Source: Proteles cristata cristata
Taxonomy: Eukaryota > Chordata > Mammalia > Carnivora > Hyaenidae
DNA length: 64,000 nt
Direction: 5' to 3'
NCBI GenBank assembly: GCA_017311185.1
Contig: JAESUZ010004915.1
Coordinates: 372,001-436,000 of the forward strand
The notes under the pieces were generated by a model that did no database searches, was not told where the DNA came from, and saw nothing but the letters and a program-made list of their open reading frames with translations. The first letter of the stretch is position 1; each line of letters starts with the position of its first letter. The translations under genes and the position numbers were made by a program. Of the stretch, positions 1 to 12,938 are shown piece after piece.

Positions 1-1417
1 TGGTCCTAGGATGGACTTTCTCCTCCTTCCCAGCTCCTGGCTTTGATGCATTGAATTGCTAAGATAAATGGGACATGTAGACCCATGCCAGGTGCTATTA
101 TAAAGATTTCTTCTCTCTTCCTTATTGTCAAGTAAGTGACCTTGGGTCCTTAGCCCTTTGAAATGCTTTGTATCATTTCTCTCTCTCTTGCCTGCCCTCA
201 AGCTCCCTGCTCTCCTCTCTTTTGTGATTGGCCATCTTTGGATGGACGTAGAACAAATGTGTGGTTCTCGAGGGGTGGGTGGGAAATGATAGTCCCAAAA
301 GGTAGACTCCTGTTCTGAAATTTTCAGATTTTATGTCCTGCTGTCCCTGATTTTATGGCTGCTGCAAAAAGTGGAAGTTGCTGGGGATTCTTTCTGCCTT
401 CTCCCTAGGAAGGAAGGACACTCCATTCCATGGCGACACAGGATTATCACCATTTGTTTTCCTCTCTCCCACTCAATTAGCCATGTAATGGGTGGTAATT
501 CTTCCCAAATTCACTTTATAGGTTCTCCTCCAGGCGTTATGAGCCTTGAGCATTTTCTGTGCCTTCTAGGAGACAACTTTCAGTTTTGGCGGGAAGTCCA
601 GGATACGGGGCAGTAGGAGGCTGTTTGCTTTTAAAGCTGCAAGTTCCAAGTATCATTTCATCATTCAGCTGGGGGGTGAGGGGGACCAGATGTCTCTTCC
701 TACCTCATCTGGAGAAGTGGTCTTATAATTAAATTTATCCTTATTTTTAAATTTCATCTTTAAAATGTTGGGGTGATTTTTAGTTTATAAGATATTCAAC
801 ATATTGTTATAATGTATATTGGGAGTATATGCTCAGACATTTTTACCAAAAGAGGCAGTTGTGATTAAATCAGTAGGGGTGGGGGGGGGTTTTGCAGAAA
901 TAGCATGGAGACTGCTGGCCTATATAATATCCTGGCACCTCTGGCCCAAGAGGTTTAAGTGGCACCCTCTGGCCCTCCACCATTCCCTCCGGGCTCAGAT
1001 CCCAGGAGAGGGGGAGGAGGCCACCTGAGCAGTGTGCCTCCTGCTGGAGATGCCCCCTCCTGGCTCCTTCCCCACCCAGGGTTCAGACACAGGTGTGAGG
1101 GTCCCCTTTCTTTCCAGTTTGCTACAGCTATGACCTTGCTTTAGGATATTTTGTTCTGTTCCAGAGTCCAACAAAGTCAGCATTTAGCTAATGAGCCCCA
1201 TATTACTGAGAATGTCAAAGACCCCATTGTTTCCCCCTCCTCTTTATGGAGGGATGTGGCTTCCTGAGGTAAATTAATTTGCGGAAGGAGCCAGAATACC
1301 CGACTGCTCTACAATGAGCGATGCTGTAAGCACCTCACACACAGGGTGGGGCCTGGGGGAAAGATCACACAGTATATTTTTCTTCAATTTAGTAAGTCTA
1401 CTATGAAAAATAACTTT

Positions 1418-1638
1418 AAATTTTTTTTAAATGTTTATTCATTTTTGAGAGTCAAAGAGAGAAAGCGAATGGGGAGGTGTGGGGGATGCAGAGAGAGAGG
1501 GAGACACAGAATCCGAAGCAGGCTCCAGGCTCCGAGCTGTCAGCAGAGAGCATGATGAGGGTCTCAAACCCACAAATCACAAGATCATGACCTGAGCTGA
1601 AGTCACCGGCTTAACCCACTGAGCCACCCAGGTGCCCC
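1418..1638 (-). repeat. SINEC (felid type), minus strand
   Basis: Reverse complement of the carnivore tRNA-derived SINE: starts with the T-rich tail, ends GAGCCACCCAGGTGCCCC. Flanked by similar AAATAACTTT-like sequence, a probable target duplication. Confidence 0.9.
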
Positions 1639-1651
1639 AAAACATAACTTT

Positions 1652-1868
1652 TTATTTTATTTTTATTATTTATGTTTTATTTATTTCTAGGAGAGAGAGT
1701 GTCAGCAGGGGAGGGTCAGAGAGAGAGGGAGTCACAGACTGAAACAGTCTCCAGGCTCTGAGCTGGCAGTCAGCACAGAGCCCAACGCGGGGCTCGAACC
1801 CACGAACCGCGAGATCATGACCTAAACGAAAGTCAGCCGCTTAACTGACTAAGCCACCCAGGCACCCC
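1652..1868 (-). repeat. SINEC (felid type), minus strand
   Basis: A second copy directly beside the first, ending AAGCCACCCAGGCACCCC, with (GA)n and T-rich tail in reverse. Confidence 0.9.
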
Positions 1869-2949
1869 GAGAGGTTTACATTTCTTAGGAAAAAAAAGTG
1901 AATACTATTGGAGTTGAACTCTTCTACTCCCATAAAAAAAAAATGACTCCCATAAAAAAATAAAAACAAAGCCTGTAAAATATGTTGATGTCCATGTGCA
2001 TGTAAGTGTGTGGATATAATTAATAGGTTATGTGGTGAAACATTAACAATACATTGATAGCTTTATGGGTGAGTTTTTTTTTAATTAATAAAAATAATGG
2101 AACAAGAAAATTCTACATGTGGAGGCAGGACAAGTTTCGCGCCCTTCAGGTACTGGGGGGTGTTCTGGTCTGCCAGTAGCCTGATGGGGAATGACCCCTC
2201 CTGAACTCCATACTCTCCAGACCCTTCCACATGGCTGGGTGCCACCGAACCCAGGCAGCGAGAGTGCTTGTCCTGGACATCAGCTCAGAGATAGGCTTAT
2301 GATCTACGGTGAGACTCAGACGTTAGATAACTATATAGCTCTTTCGTCTGAAAGAGCACAGCATCATCTCGCCTGTCCCAGAAAGAAGCCACATCATGGT
2401 AAATCAGTAAAAAGAAGCAGAGAGAGTGAGAAAGACCAAAAGAAAAAGAGCTGACAAGGTTGAACATCTCTACCTCACCAGCTAACTCCTTAGACTCCCC
2501 AGTTGTTTGAATCCATACATTTCTCATCCTCGCCTAAGTTAATCTGAGGTAGCTTCTGTCACTGGTAATTAGAAGAATCCTAAGGCAACATCCCAGCCCC
2601 TGAAAGTCTGGGACACATTTACAAACATGAGCTGTCTGGGTTATAATCAAGAATGCTTTCCCCTGAAGTACGATGTGATTTTCGCCCAAGATAAATTTTT
2701 CTGTGAGAGCAAATGCCATTCACAAAGCAGCTGTCTCATGAATAAGGAAAACTTTGGGGGCCCTCTCTTGCTCTTACCCGGTAGTCTGTTTGTTCTGCCA
2801 TAGGGTACTGTTTGGGGGGCGGTGGTGATTCCACCACCCTCCTGAGGCCCTAAACCCTCATCTGCACTTGCTACATAGAGACCCTCATTTCTAGAAAATT
2901 CAGCCTGCTCCCACCATCCTTATTACCTCTCAGTCTTCCCCATACAATT

Positions 2950-3380
2950 AAGCTCCAGATGTTTTTTCTTTCATGACCTCAAAACTGCCAAGCTGTCACC
3001 TGACCCCAGGTCTCCACCCACAAAGCCTCCTCCTGCCTGCAACTTTATTCTGAGACCCTCTACTTCTTTCACTTGACTGCCCTTTCGTGCATCAGCTTGA
3101 ATAATATGTGCAACATTCCTTCTTCTTACATCTTTCACAATCGAACCTAAGATCTTTTACTTTAGTCCTTGCTTTTCTTTCATGGCTTTTATCACAAAAT
3201 ATAATCACAGAGTTAGCTGTATTTTTGCAGCTAGGTGTCTAATGTCTCTTTCTTTCCCTAGAGGACAAGCATCTTGGGGGGGGGGGCAGGGTCTGTTTTA
3301 TCCATGACTCTGCTCAGTATCTAGAAGAGCACCTGACCCAGGGTGGGCCCTCCCTAGATAGTGATGGGATGGGTGAGCGC
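2950..3380 (+). repeat. L2-like 3' end, plus strand
   Basis: Diverged L2 text: a TCTTTCCCTAGAGGACAAGC, GGGCAGGGTCTGTTTTATCC, AGCACCTGACCCAGGGTG sequence, interrupted by a G run at 3278. Confidence 0.5.
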
Positions 3381-3889
3381 ATGTTCATGACCAGGCTTAG
3401 ACACACTGGATGGTCCCTGGAACACAGAGGGTGGCCTGCTTTCAGGAACAGGGCAGCGCTTAAGAGCCTTCCCAACAAGACATCAATGCCCTTTGCATAA
3501 CTTTGGCACAATAAATAATCAGGAAGGAGGGTTTCCAGGAAACCCTGGTGCCTGGAGAGCAAATGGATGGCATGGAGCTCCATATTTCCATTTGCTTCTT
3601 AGAGACCTCAGTCAGGACTCTTGCATCCTCCTTAACAGAGTATTTTGGGGCTCCTGTTCAGCTAGATTAACTAGAAACCCCTGGCACAATCACATTTATT
3701 TTCACAGCATGAGAATGGCAACCATCAGATGCAGAGAGTGTGTAAAAAACACCTGAGCGGCAAAGTTGAAGAAATGTGCCTGATCAAGGTGTTGGACACT
3801 CAGTACAGAAGAAAGTGGCTTTAATGTTAGAATGCTAAAAGCATTTTATAAGCATTTTTGTATTGTTTTCTATTATTCCTTATAGTATA

Positions 3890-4145
3890 GAATAATGCCA
3901 GAGCAAAGGCCTTGGGGTCAGCAAGACCTGGGTTTTAATCGGGCCCTGCTACTTACTTACTAGCTGTGTGACCCAAAGCAAGTTGCTTAACCTCTCTGGG
4001 CCTTGGGGCTTTTTTTTCTTCTGAAAATGGAAGATAATATCAGAACCTACCACATAGGTTATTGTGATGGATGGGCATCAAAATGGCATAATCAATGCAA
4101 AGTACTTATCACCATCTCTGGCATCTAATAAACTACTGTTGTGAG
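3890..4145 (+). repeat. MIR, plus strand
   Basis: Clear MIR core: GACCTGGGTTTTAATC, ACTAGCTGTGTGACCC, TTGCTTAACCTCTCTGGGCC, then the A-rich 3' part. Confidence 0.85.
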
Positions 4146-6141
4146 CTACTGTTGTCTTCTGTATGTTGCTTCTGTTGTAGATGTACGGAAAGCATCTAGA
4201 ATGGAGGCGGGTGAGTGATACACAGCAAACATTAATGGACTGGCGCTACTCTTTCGGGTCCAGCCCAGGTGATATTCAAATATTTAACAACCCTGACACC
4301 AGCCAATCACAGCGAAGCCAGGCAGTGACCTTTGGATGGCTGGACTTGTTAGGTGAATGGGTACCATGGGACATAGGGATAAAGGATTACAGGGATGCCT
4401 GTGATGATCCAGAGTCATTATGGGGGGGTGCGGGGTGTCTGGGCAGTGGCTAGTGACCAGCCCGTGCAGAAGTAGTTCTGCAGTGAACCCTAGCATGGCC
4501 GCACCAGTGCAAACCAGCTCACATCAGCCCTGGAGCGGCTACTGGGCTGGAACCTGTGGATGATCTGAACCCAGGGGCATGGCTGGTTCTCACCCAGTTA
4601 GAAAATTGCTTCTCAATGCTCACATACACTGCCGGGGCGTTATCAGGCCTCCGCCTTGGCCTCCTTTTCTGGACCCATCTCCAGCGATTTCCTGCACAGG
4701 AGCCACGAACTCTGTCCACACCCAGAGATTTTCAGCCTCAACACCTCAACTGCGCTTTGTAAGGACTGGCCTCAGCCCAGGTTCCCCTCTCTCCCCAACC
4801 CAACCCCAGGCAGAGGTGGAAGCCACCCCACCAGCAATATAACAGCAATATCTGCTGTCCTATCTGTCACTACCAGCCCCATTCCACCCCCCCACCCAAC
4901 TCCCCTCATTGTGAGAGCCTTGGAGGCCCTGAACTTTGCCCTGTTTCCATTTCCCACTTTCCGGCAGGGGTGCCAGACCCTCCAACGGCCAGAAGCTGTA
5001 GGGCTGGGGCTGCCTTCTCACCCCCAGCTGACTCCCACTCAGGAAATGGCCAGTCTCTATTTTGAGCCGGAGAACCAAGAAGAACGTGTCACACCTCCCT
5101 GGGCCGGGACACCTCCTCCCTTGTTAAGAAACCACACTCCCACTGCGCTGAGCCAATGACATTTCAGTCGTGGTCTGCAAAAGCCCTGGGGACCTTTCAA
5201 GTTGCCTCAGTCCTCTGAACCTCCAAAAAGTAAATCTTATTTTCTCTTTCTTCCCCAAAGTCAGCTATATATAGCTCCCTGCACAATAGCTAACCTTGGA
5301 GGACTGGACTCTTGGACAGGGGGTGGCCTATTGTTTCAACGCCAGCCCACGTGCAGCCGGAGGCCCACGCCCAGTGGGATGCTGTCTGCAGGGAGGGGTC
5401 CACAGAGATGGGGAACAAGTACACAGCCATCTCAGGCCCCTCACACCCTGGCCCCACCACCCCTTCGCTGTGCACGTTTGGAGAACTGGCAGGATGCTGC
5501 TGAGACTCATTTTCTAAACTGTCAAAACTACTATGAATTTACTGGAAGGGTCGAAAGGATTACTATATGTATTTGTGGAGAATCTGACTCAAGGACGGGG
5601 GTCAAGTTGGTTGGAAAATAAATACTTGCTGTTAATTGTATTCTGCGGTGGCTTTCTAAAACCTCTGGTTATTTGGGCACTTGAGAAAAATGTCCTCTGT
5701 TTTTGTGTGTCACAAACGGTAGGCTCACACACATCCTCAAAGAATTCTATTTGCTTTTTCTTAATGTTTAACTCTTATTACTGGCCCATCATGGAGCTTG
5801 TCCCTAACATTTACGGAACAAAAGGCAGAGTAACAGGGAGATCAACATACTATGAACCTAGATACTCAACAGCTTTATTGACATGCAATTAACACAATAC
5901 ACGGTATGCAATAGGTTGAACACATGTATACACCCATGAAACCATCAGTGCAATCAGACTGTGAACACATCTAACAGTCCCCAAAGACCCTTCCCATGGA
6001 ATAATCCCCCCCTGCCATCCCCAGGCAACCACTATTCTGCTTTCTGTCAAAAGAGATTAATCGGCCTATTTTAGAGTTTTATATAAACGTATCCATATTG
6101 TATGTACTCCTTTCATTTGGTTTCTCCATTTTAGTATCATT

Positions 6142-6332
6142 CTTTTTTTTTTTTAGTTTAATCGTTTTGAGAGCTAGTGAGGGAGGGAGGGACAGAGAGA
6201 GAGAGAGAGAGAGAGAATCCCAAGCAGGCTCCATGCTGTCAGCGCAGGTCAAGCCCAATGTGGGGCTTGAACTCACAAATCCTGACCTGAGCCAAAATCA
6301 AGGGTCAGAGGCTTAACTGACCGGGTAGCCCT
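6142..6332 (-). repeat. SINEC, minus strand, inserted in L1
   Basis: Reverse SINEC with a T-run and (GA)n. Flanks AGTATCATTCT and AGCATCATTAT look like a diverged target duplication. Confidence 0.85.
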
Positions 6333-6450
6333 CAGCATCATTATTTTGAGATTCATCCATGTTGATGAAACTACCAAAATTTCATTCTCCTTTACTGCTG
6401 AGTAGTATCCCACTGGATAGATATAACACAGACTGTTTATCCATTGACTA

Positions 6451-6676
6451 GTTTTTAAATGTTTTTTTAATGTTTATTTTTGAAAGAGAGAGAGACACAG
6501 AGTGTGAGCGGGGTAGGGTCAGAGAGAGAGAGAGAAAGGAAGGCACAGAATTCAAAGCGGGCTCTAGGCTCTGAGCTATCAGCACAGAGGCCGATGCGGG
6601 GCTTGAACCCACAAACCGTGAGAGTATGACCTGAGCTGAAATCGACTGCTTAGGTGACTGAGCCACACAGGTGCCC
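6451..6676 (-). repeat. SINEC, minus strand, inserted in L1
   Basis: Reverse SINEC ending GAGCCACACAGGTGCCC. It splits the same L1 a second time. Confidence 0.88.
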
Positions 6677-9051
6677 TGTTTTTGACCATTTGTTTCCTGC
6701 CTGAGGTTATTAGGAATAAAGGTGATAGGAATATATGTGTACAAGATTTGGTTTCTATATGTGCTCTCTTTTCTCCTGAGGAAACACCTAGGAAGGAAAA
6801 AACTGGTATGTTATGTGCACATTGACTTTTTAAGAAGCTGTCCAACTTTGCCTTACACAGATTTGCAGCATCACTCATTCCTACCTGCAGCTCATGAGAA
6901 AATTCCAGTTCCTTCCCACCCTCGGCTGTGTCTACCACTTGGACAGGTCTCTTCCATTCTAGCCATTCTGACAAATGTGTAGTGGAATCCTATTGTGATT
7001 TGAACTTGCATTTCCCTCAACAAGAATGATGCTGAGAATTTCTTATCATGTACTTTTGTGTCAACCCTGTATCTGTTTGGTGAAATGTCTGTTCAAACCT
7101 TTGGCCCTTTTTTGAAAACTGAGCTGTTTATTTTCTTGATATGGAGTTTTTGAGAGTTTTTCTGTTTTGTGTATTCTGTATGTTTTATCGGGTCTGTGAT
7201 TTGCACATGACATTTAAATAATCATTTTTTTCCTTTTATGAATCATGCTTTTTGATCTTGTATCTATGAAATTTTTGCCTAGCTGAAGGTCAGAAAGATT
7301 TTCTCCTGGAAGCTTTATGGGGTTTGAGTTTCTCATTTAGGTCTATGATCTGTACGTTCTTTAAGAAAAAAATTTCTTATGATTCCATTTTGTACATGGT
7401 GGTAAATATGGCTTAAATTTCCTTTTGCATATGGATAAACCAGTTGTTTGAGCCTTATTAGTGGAAAATACCACATCTTCTACACCGAATTGCCTTTGTC
7501 AATTAGTTAAGAATCAGTCGTCTATTTCTGGAGTCTCCATTCAGTTCCGTTGATCTATTTGTCCATCTCAATGCCATCATCACTGGATTTTTGCAGTCTT
7601 CCCATCAGGTAAGATTAGCCCACCCATTTTATCCTTTTTCTAAGTTGTTTCAACTAATACAGGTCTCTTACTTTTTATATGAAATTCAACATAAACTTGT
7701 CAATTTTTCATTTAAAATCAAACCAGATGGGATTCTGATTGGGAGTATATTAAATCTATAGAACACTGTGGTGAGAAGACAGAGCAACACAAAGTCTTCT
7801 GATCCGTGAACAAACTCAAAGTTTTTTCCATTTCTTTTGGTTTTTAAAATTTGTCTCAGCCAAGTTTATTCTGTGGATCTGGCACATCATATGCCATGTT
7901 CTTCCCTAAGGATTTTATAACTTCTGGTGCTACTGTAAAAATAGTATTATGTTAAATTTCATTCTTGGTTGTTTATTGGTGTGAAAGGAAATAGAATTGT
8001 AGGCTGATCCTGTATCCTGCCACCTTGCTAAATGTGTTTAACAGTTCTGGTAGCTTGTCTTCAATCTCATCAGATTTTTTCCACCAATGACCACGTCATT
8101 GGCTCCTAAAAACAGTTTTCCTTCTTCCTTTCTGATGGGTAGCTCATTACTTTTTCTTGACTTACTACACTGATTAGAACCCTCAGTACAATGTTAAATG
8201 CGAGTGCTAAAAGCAGACATCCCTGTTAACTACTTGATCTGAGTGGGGAAAGACTTAGTCTCTTCTACTTATGCAAGATGTTACAGCTGCTCCTCTTGTT
8301 GATAACCGTTATCAAGTTGAAGAAATTCCTCACTGTTCCTGGGGTGCTGACAGTTGTTTTTTGTTTTGTTTTGTTTTTTATTAATCAGGAATGGACAATG
8401 GACTTTCAAATGTCTTTTCCGCATCTTTTGCTATGATGTGTTCTCTTGGCTTTAGTTTAATATAGTGAACTATGTTGATTTTCAAATGTTAAACCAACCT
8501 TCCATTTCTGGGGTAAACACTATGTGGTCATAATATATTGCCTTTTTATAGATCGTTGGTTTCCATATGCTATAAGTTTATTTAGAATTTTCACATCAAT
8601 GTTTATGAGGGATATCAGTTAGTTTCCCTGCCATGAATTTTTCCCATGTGCAATGAGACTGATGCTAACCTCAAAAAGGGAGTTGGCTTCCCCTTGGGTA
8701 TGGTCTGTTCTAGGGAGGATATGAGGAGGAAAAGGTTCACAAGGACCCCAGGAGACACTCAGGGCCATTCTGGCAGGTGACTTGAGTATTCCAGTCACCT
8801 AGAGTAAGATCTAAAAGGGGTCCTTGCTGCCCAGGACTAAGACACACCACCTTCATGAAGCCTTTTGGAATTCTGAGAGCCGTCATCTGGAGTCTGCTCA
8901 ATACAGAGCTAACCTCTCTCCGCCCCCCCTCCCCCCCTCGGAAGCCTTGCTGTGTGAGTCATCCTGCTGAAAACACTCTCTAGTGAGTTTTCAACTTCCC
9001 TTGGCTACTACTGCCTTCCCCACAGCATTCAGACATGCTCAAGGCTCTCAT

Positions 9052-9262
9052 CTTTTTTTTAATGTTTATTTTTGAGACAGACAGAGAATGAGTGGGGGAG
9101 GGGCAGAGAGAGAGAGAGGAAGACACGGAATCCAAAGCAGGCTCCAGGCTCTGAGCTGTCAGCACAGAGCCTGATGCAGGGCTCAAACTCCGGGATGGCA
9201 AGATCATGACCTGAGCCAAAGTTGGACGCCTAACTGACTGAGCCCACCCCCCAGGGGCCCCT
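9052..9262 (-). repeat. SINEC, minus strand
   Basis: Reverse SINEC. AGGCTCTCAT before and AGGGTCTCAT after look like target duplications. Confidence 0.87.
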
Positions 9263-10870
9263 CCAGGGTCTCATATAAAGACCAATAAAAAATGAAGCTC
9301 TCCCCAGTCTTGAAGACCTTTGCCACTACTTGCTCCCTCTCTCTCACAGCCAACTTTCAGAAAGAGCTGAACACCATCCTTCTGTCCCTGCATCCCATCC
9401 ACCCCTATAAAATGCGATCCTCGCCCCCACCACTCCTGCCAAGGCCACCAACCAAATCCTTGTTGCCACTTAGGAGCCCTTCTCTGATTCACTACTGACA
9501 CCCTTGGGCACAGCTAGCTGTATCTCTGCCTTGGATCATGTTCTGCTGGCTTCTGTAACACCCGGCTCTTCTCCTCTCTATCTGCCTTTTACATTGGTGC
9601 ACTACATATTGGTGCTCGCCTGAGATCTGTTCTTTCCTCTCTTCTTGCTCCTCAGACCGGTCTCCTAATTCCAGGTGATGTACTGCATCCTCACCAGCAG
9701 ATCACGTTTGCTTGGGTTGTGTGCAGCCTGACTGCAGACAGCACTGTTCACGCTGTGGTCATCCTGCAGGGCAGAGCCCAGGTGTGAGTTAGGCACAACG
9801 TGGCCACATATGACTGCTCTGCTTCTCCACACTCTCAACATACCCCTTGAATCTTCCACAGCAATGCTCTGTAGGCTGGAAAGCTTTTAAATGCTCAATG
9901 TTCCTCTGAATCATCTTCGACAGGCCTGGTGCATAGTAGATGATCTTTAACAGTGTGCTGTCTGGGGCAGTCGCAGCCAGTATAGATTTCTCCACTGAGA
10001 AAGGCCACTCTGTCCCAGGTGGGGGGCTGTCCTTCTTTTGAACCCTGCGTTCTCTTAGACCAGAAGAAGGGGTTGAGCCTGATTCCAGGTGTGTCTCTTC
10101 CTCTGCCTCTTTGAGCCTGAGTTTGTTCAGCCAGCAAATAATACCATCAGTCTTATAGACTGTAGGCAGGGAGGGTGACTGAGGCAAACGTCCCCTGCCT
10201 TCTGTCTCCCTCAGTCATCCCCAGGGCAATACCTCCAACAAGAGCTACCCCAGGAGAAACATTTTCTTATCCCAAGGAGGTAAAAGGAGCCCAGACCCCA
10301 GAAGGTATGTCCTGCTTGACCCCTGCTAGTTCCCGAGATCTGTTCTACTCCTGCTTGTAATAGCATCATGTATGTGCTCACTTAACAAAAGCCAAGAGCT
10401 TGCCACCACCAGGTGCCGGGCCAGGCATTGGGAGCCAAGGGCTGTGTGTAAGGCAGATACAGCCGCCGTCCTCAGGACATTTCTGAGTTGAGCTTGCTGT
10501 GGACTTGCTAATAGAGGAAAAACACCAGCTGCCGTGACAAAGAAGAAGGTGGGTGCTAAGTAGAGAGGTGGCCCTTTAGGCGGCGTTCAAGGAAGGGCCC
10601 TCTGAGGAGTTCAGTGTTAAAGAATGAGATTGAAGGGTGAGGAGACTTTTGAGACAGAGCACAGCAGCTCAAAAAGGCATGTTTGAGGAACCGGAGAAGG
10701 CAGCGTGGCAGCAAGGCAACGAGAGCAGGGCGCCAGGTATCACTGGAAAAGGAGACACGTGCCAGATCACCCAGTGAACAGAGTCTGCGCTCAGGGTTCA
10801 GAGCAGGTGTGCCGCGGCTTGCGTTAGGCTTTCCAGGTAGAGCATTTCCTTACTGTCAAGGGACATTTGC

Positions 10871-10884
10871 CCACCAGGGGGAGC
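10871..10884 (+). promoter_or_regulatory. CTCF-like motif upstream of nc886
   Basis: CCACCAGGGGGAGC fits the CTCF core (CCASYAGRKGGC) except at one base. It lies 2.1 kb upstream of nc886. Occupancy is unknown. Confidence 0.4.
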
Positions 10885-11580
10885 ACCCACAATGTACCCG
10901 CAGAGTCCTTCCCTCCCTGCCGCCCAGTTCTTATTCCTAAACCCAGGCTCCAAAGCCTGTGCTACCTCCAACCAGGAGCTGGATGGTAGAGAAATGATCG
11001 TTGGCAGGTGAACTAAGTTCATAGTGGACTGAATCGCACACACCTGGCCCGAATGAGGCACACTCTCTCTGCACAAATTCCCAGGCCTCTATCCCACACA
11101 ATATTATCAATACCCCCATTTTGGATGGCAAGTTGGTGATTACAATTTTGCATGGGTAAGTGTCTGCCCAGCAACTCCACTGCAGAGAATTCACCCTCAA
11201 GCCATAGTCCTCTGTTTCCACCAAGAGGCTTGTGCAAAGATGTTCAATGGAGCACAATTTTAAAACTGGTTAAAAAAAAAAAAAGAAAGCCAGAATCAAC
11301 TTCAGTGTCCAATTCTACCAGGGACATGGCATAATAAATCATGGTTCGTGTGCTGTCCTCTTGGGGAGCTATTATAAATAAGGAAACATCTCCAGACACT
11401 GTTGTGGGATCGTTTCCCAGACACAATGGAGTTTCCCACAAAGCTGGTTCATTGGAGTCTGATCACAGCAAACAAGAGACGTAAGCAAAATAAAGCTATT
11501 TCTAGTTACCGTCCTATGTAAATCCATAGGAAGAGAACTAGCAAGGAGGCACAGCAAACTTATTAAAAATAGCTATAATT

Positions 11581-11760
11581 GGGGCGCCTGGGTGGCTCAG
11601 TCAGTTAAGCACCCGACTCTTCATTTCAGCTCAGGTCATGATCTCCCTGGGCTCATGGAGCCGGCTTCTTAAGATTCCGCCTCTCCCTCGCGCTCTACTC
11701 CTCCCTCCCTTGCCATGTCACGCGCCCACTTTTCTGTCTAAAAATAAAAAAACAAAAATA
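11581..11760 (+). repeat. SINEC, plus strand, diverged 3' part
   Basis: Starts GGGGCGCCTGGGTGGCTCAG; the region after the tRNA part is shortened and diverged. Confidence 0.85.
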
Positions 11761-12839
11761 GGGAAGGATCAGGACGAATAGCTAAAATTAGGTTAAGGGT
11801 GGCTTTTATTACCTGTACTGGCTTTAACTGCTCATGCAGTTTTTGTTTCACATATTTTTTTAAAAACCAAGTAATCAAACATTTGAGCTTCTAGTTTCGA
11901 GGACAGTTTCTAGAACAAAGCTGTTCGACTCTTCCTGTCAACTCACTCACGTTTATAGATGATCTACCGCGGTCCCCACGCTATGCCAGGCACAGAGTGA
12001 CGGTAAAACAAAAGGGAGTATCTGTCCGGTGGATCTTACTAGTTCTTGGGGACATTTTAAAACCAGGAGGGCAGAAAGACCCTTACAGGTACAACTCTGT
12101 CACTGAGTCGTTGTGCCTCTTTTTCAATTCTTACCATTTCAGTTACTTAAATTCTGAGTCTGTTTATCTACAAAATGGGCTAACATTACCAATTAGGGTA
12201 TAAGTTAGACAGAAGCTTAACCCAGAGCTTTTCATGGTGCTGTATGTATGCTCTCAATGGGTAATTATCCTTGAGAGTCCAGTCTCTTTTTTAACAATTG
12301 TGTAGGTGGGGTCTCTATCCAGCTCCTGAATCCTCCAAGAGGAAAGAAGTGTAGACCCGCCATGGGAGGGGGAAAAAAAGGAAGGATAACTCGGCCTACT
12401 TTATTCTTGAGTTTTCTTATGACTTTTGAGGCTTTCAAGTTTTGAGCCTCCAAGCTCAATTGTGGGCTGTTCTTGGGGTCCAGTAACCGGAGCATCCTTC
12501 ATCCATTCACTCACACTCCATCCAAAAGCGTTTGCACATCACCAACTCGAACTTAGTCACTAGGGGCCATCTCAAGGGCCTGGCACAGAGATGAAAGGAT
12601 CTGGTCTCAGCCCTAGGCAAAATGACATGCCGTAGGGGGAGATTTTACTGAGAGTTGGTCTCCCGGGATGTGCTCAAGGACACCTTGAGAAGTTTCCAGC
12701 AGAGGAGAACTCCAAGTGCTGGCTGCTTATCCCACCCCTCAATCTGAAAACCCACCCCTCGATCTAAAAATCCCCTCCCTCAGCTCCTCGGGTAAAGAAC
12801 CTGAAGAGCTCCCGGAACACAGGGAACAGGCAGGGCTGG

Positions 12840-12938
12840 GTGAGACGGGCGGCTCCGGGGGGCGTGGAGAAACGCAGCCCCGCCCCCCTACGTCACCCCG
12901 CCAGTACAGTTGAGAGGCTGAAATTGCGCCCGAGTTGC
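12840..12938 (+). promoter_or_regulatory. GC-rich upstream region of nc886 with CRE-like site
   Basis: A CpG-dense stretch with a GC box (CCCCGCCCCCC, 12879-12889) and TACGTCAC at 12889-12896, a CRE/ATF-type half site (TGACGTA on the minus strand) about 45-50 bp before the RNA start. A CRE just upstream of human nc886 is reported to drive its Pol III transcription; its presence here at that spacing is seen, its use is inferred. Confidence 0.6.

Larger units (their letters stand above)
5870..8740 (-). mobile_element. Old LINE-1 3' half, minus strand, broken by two SINEs
   Basis: Reading the minus strand, the text follows the 3' UTR and ORF2 end of mammalian L1 (plus strand shows stretches like GAGATTCATCCATGTTG, TTTGCATTTCCCTCAAC, ACATCCCTGTTAACT). 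Many indels and stops show it is inactive. Two SINEs (6142-6332, 6451-6676) are inserted. The outer edges are approximate. Confidence 0.8.
1..12838. other. Intergenic DNA left of nc886
   Basis: Apart from the repeats listed (SINEs, L1, MIR, L2-like), I see no gene. Stretches at 1-1400, 2100-2900, 4150-5860, 8750-9050, 9270-11570 and 11770-12838 hold only short, unsupported open frames. In human, the SMAD5 side lies in this direction. Confidence 0.6.

Noticed and set aside
1..12838. Exons of SMAD5 or its antisense RNA
   Set aside because: Expected further left from human gene order; no MH1- or MH2-like coding sequence was seen.
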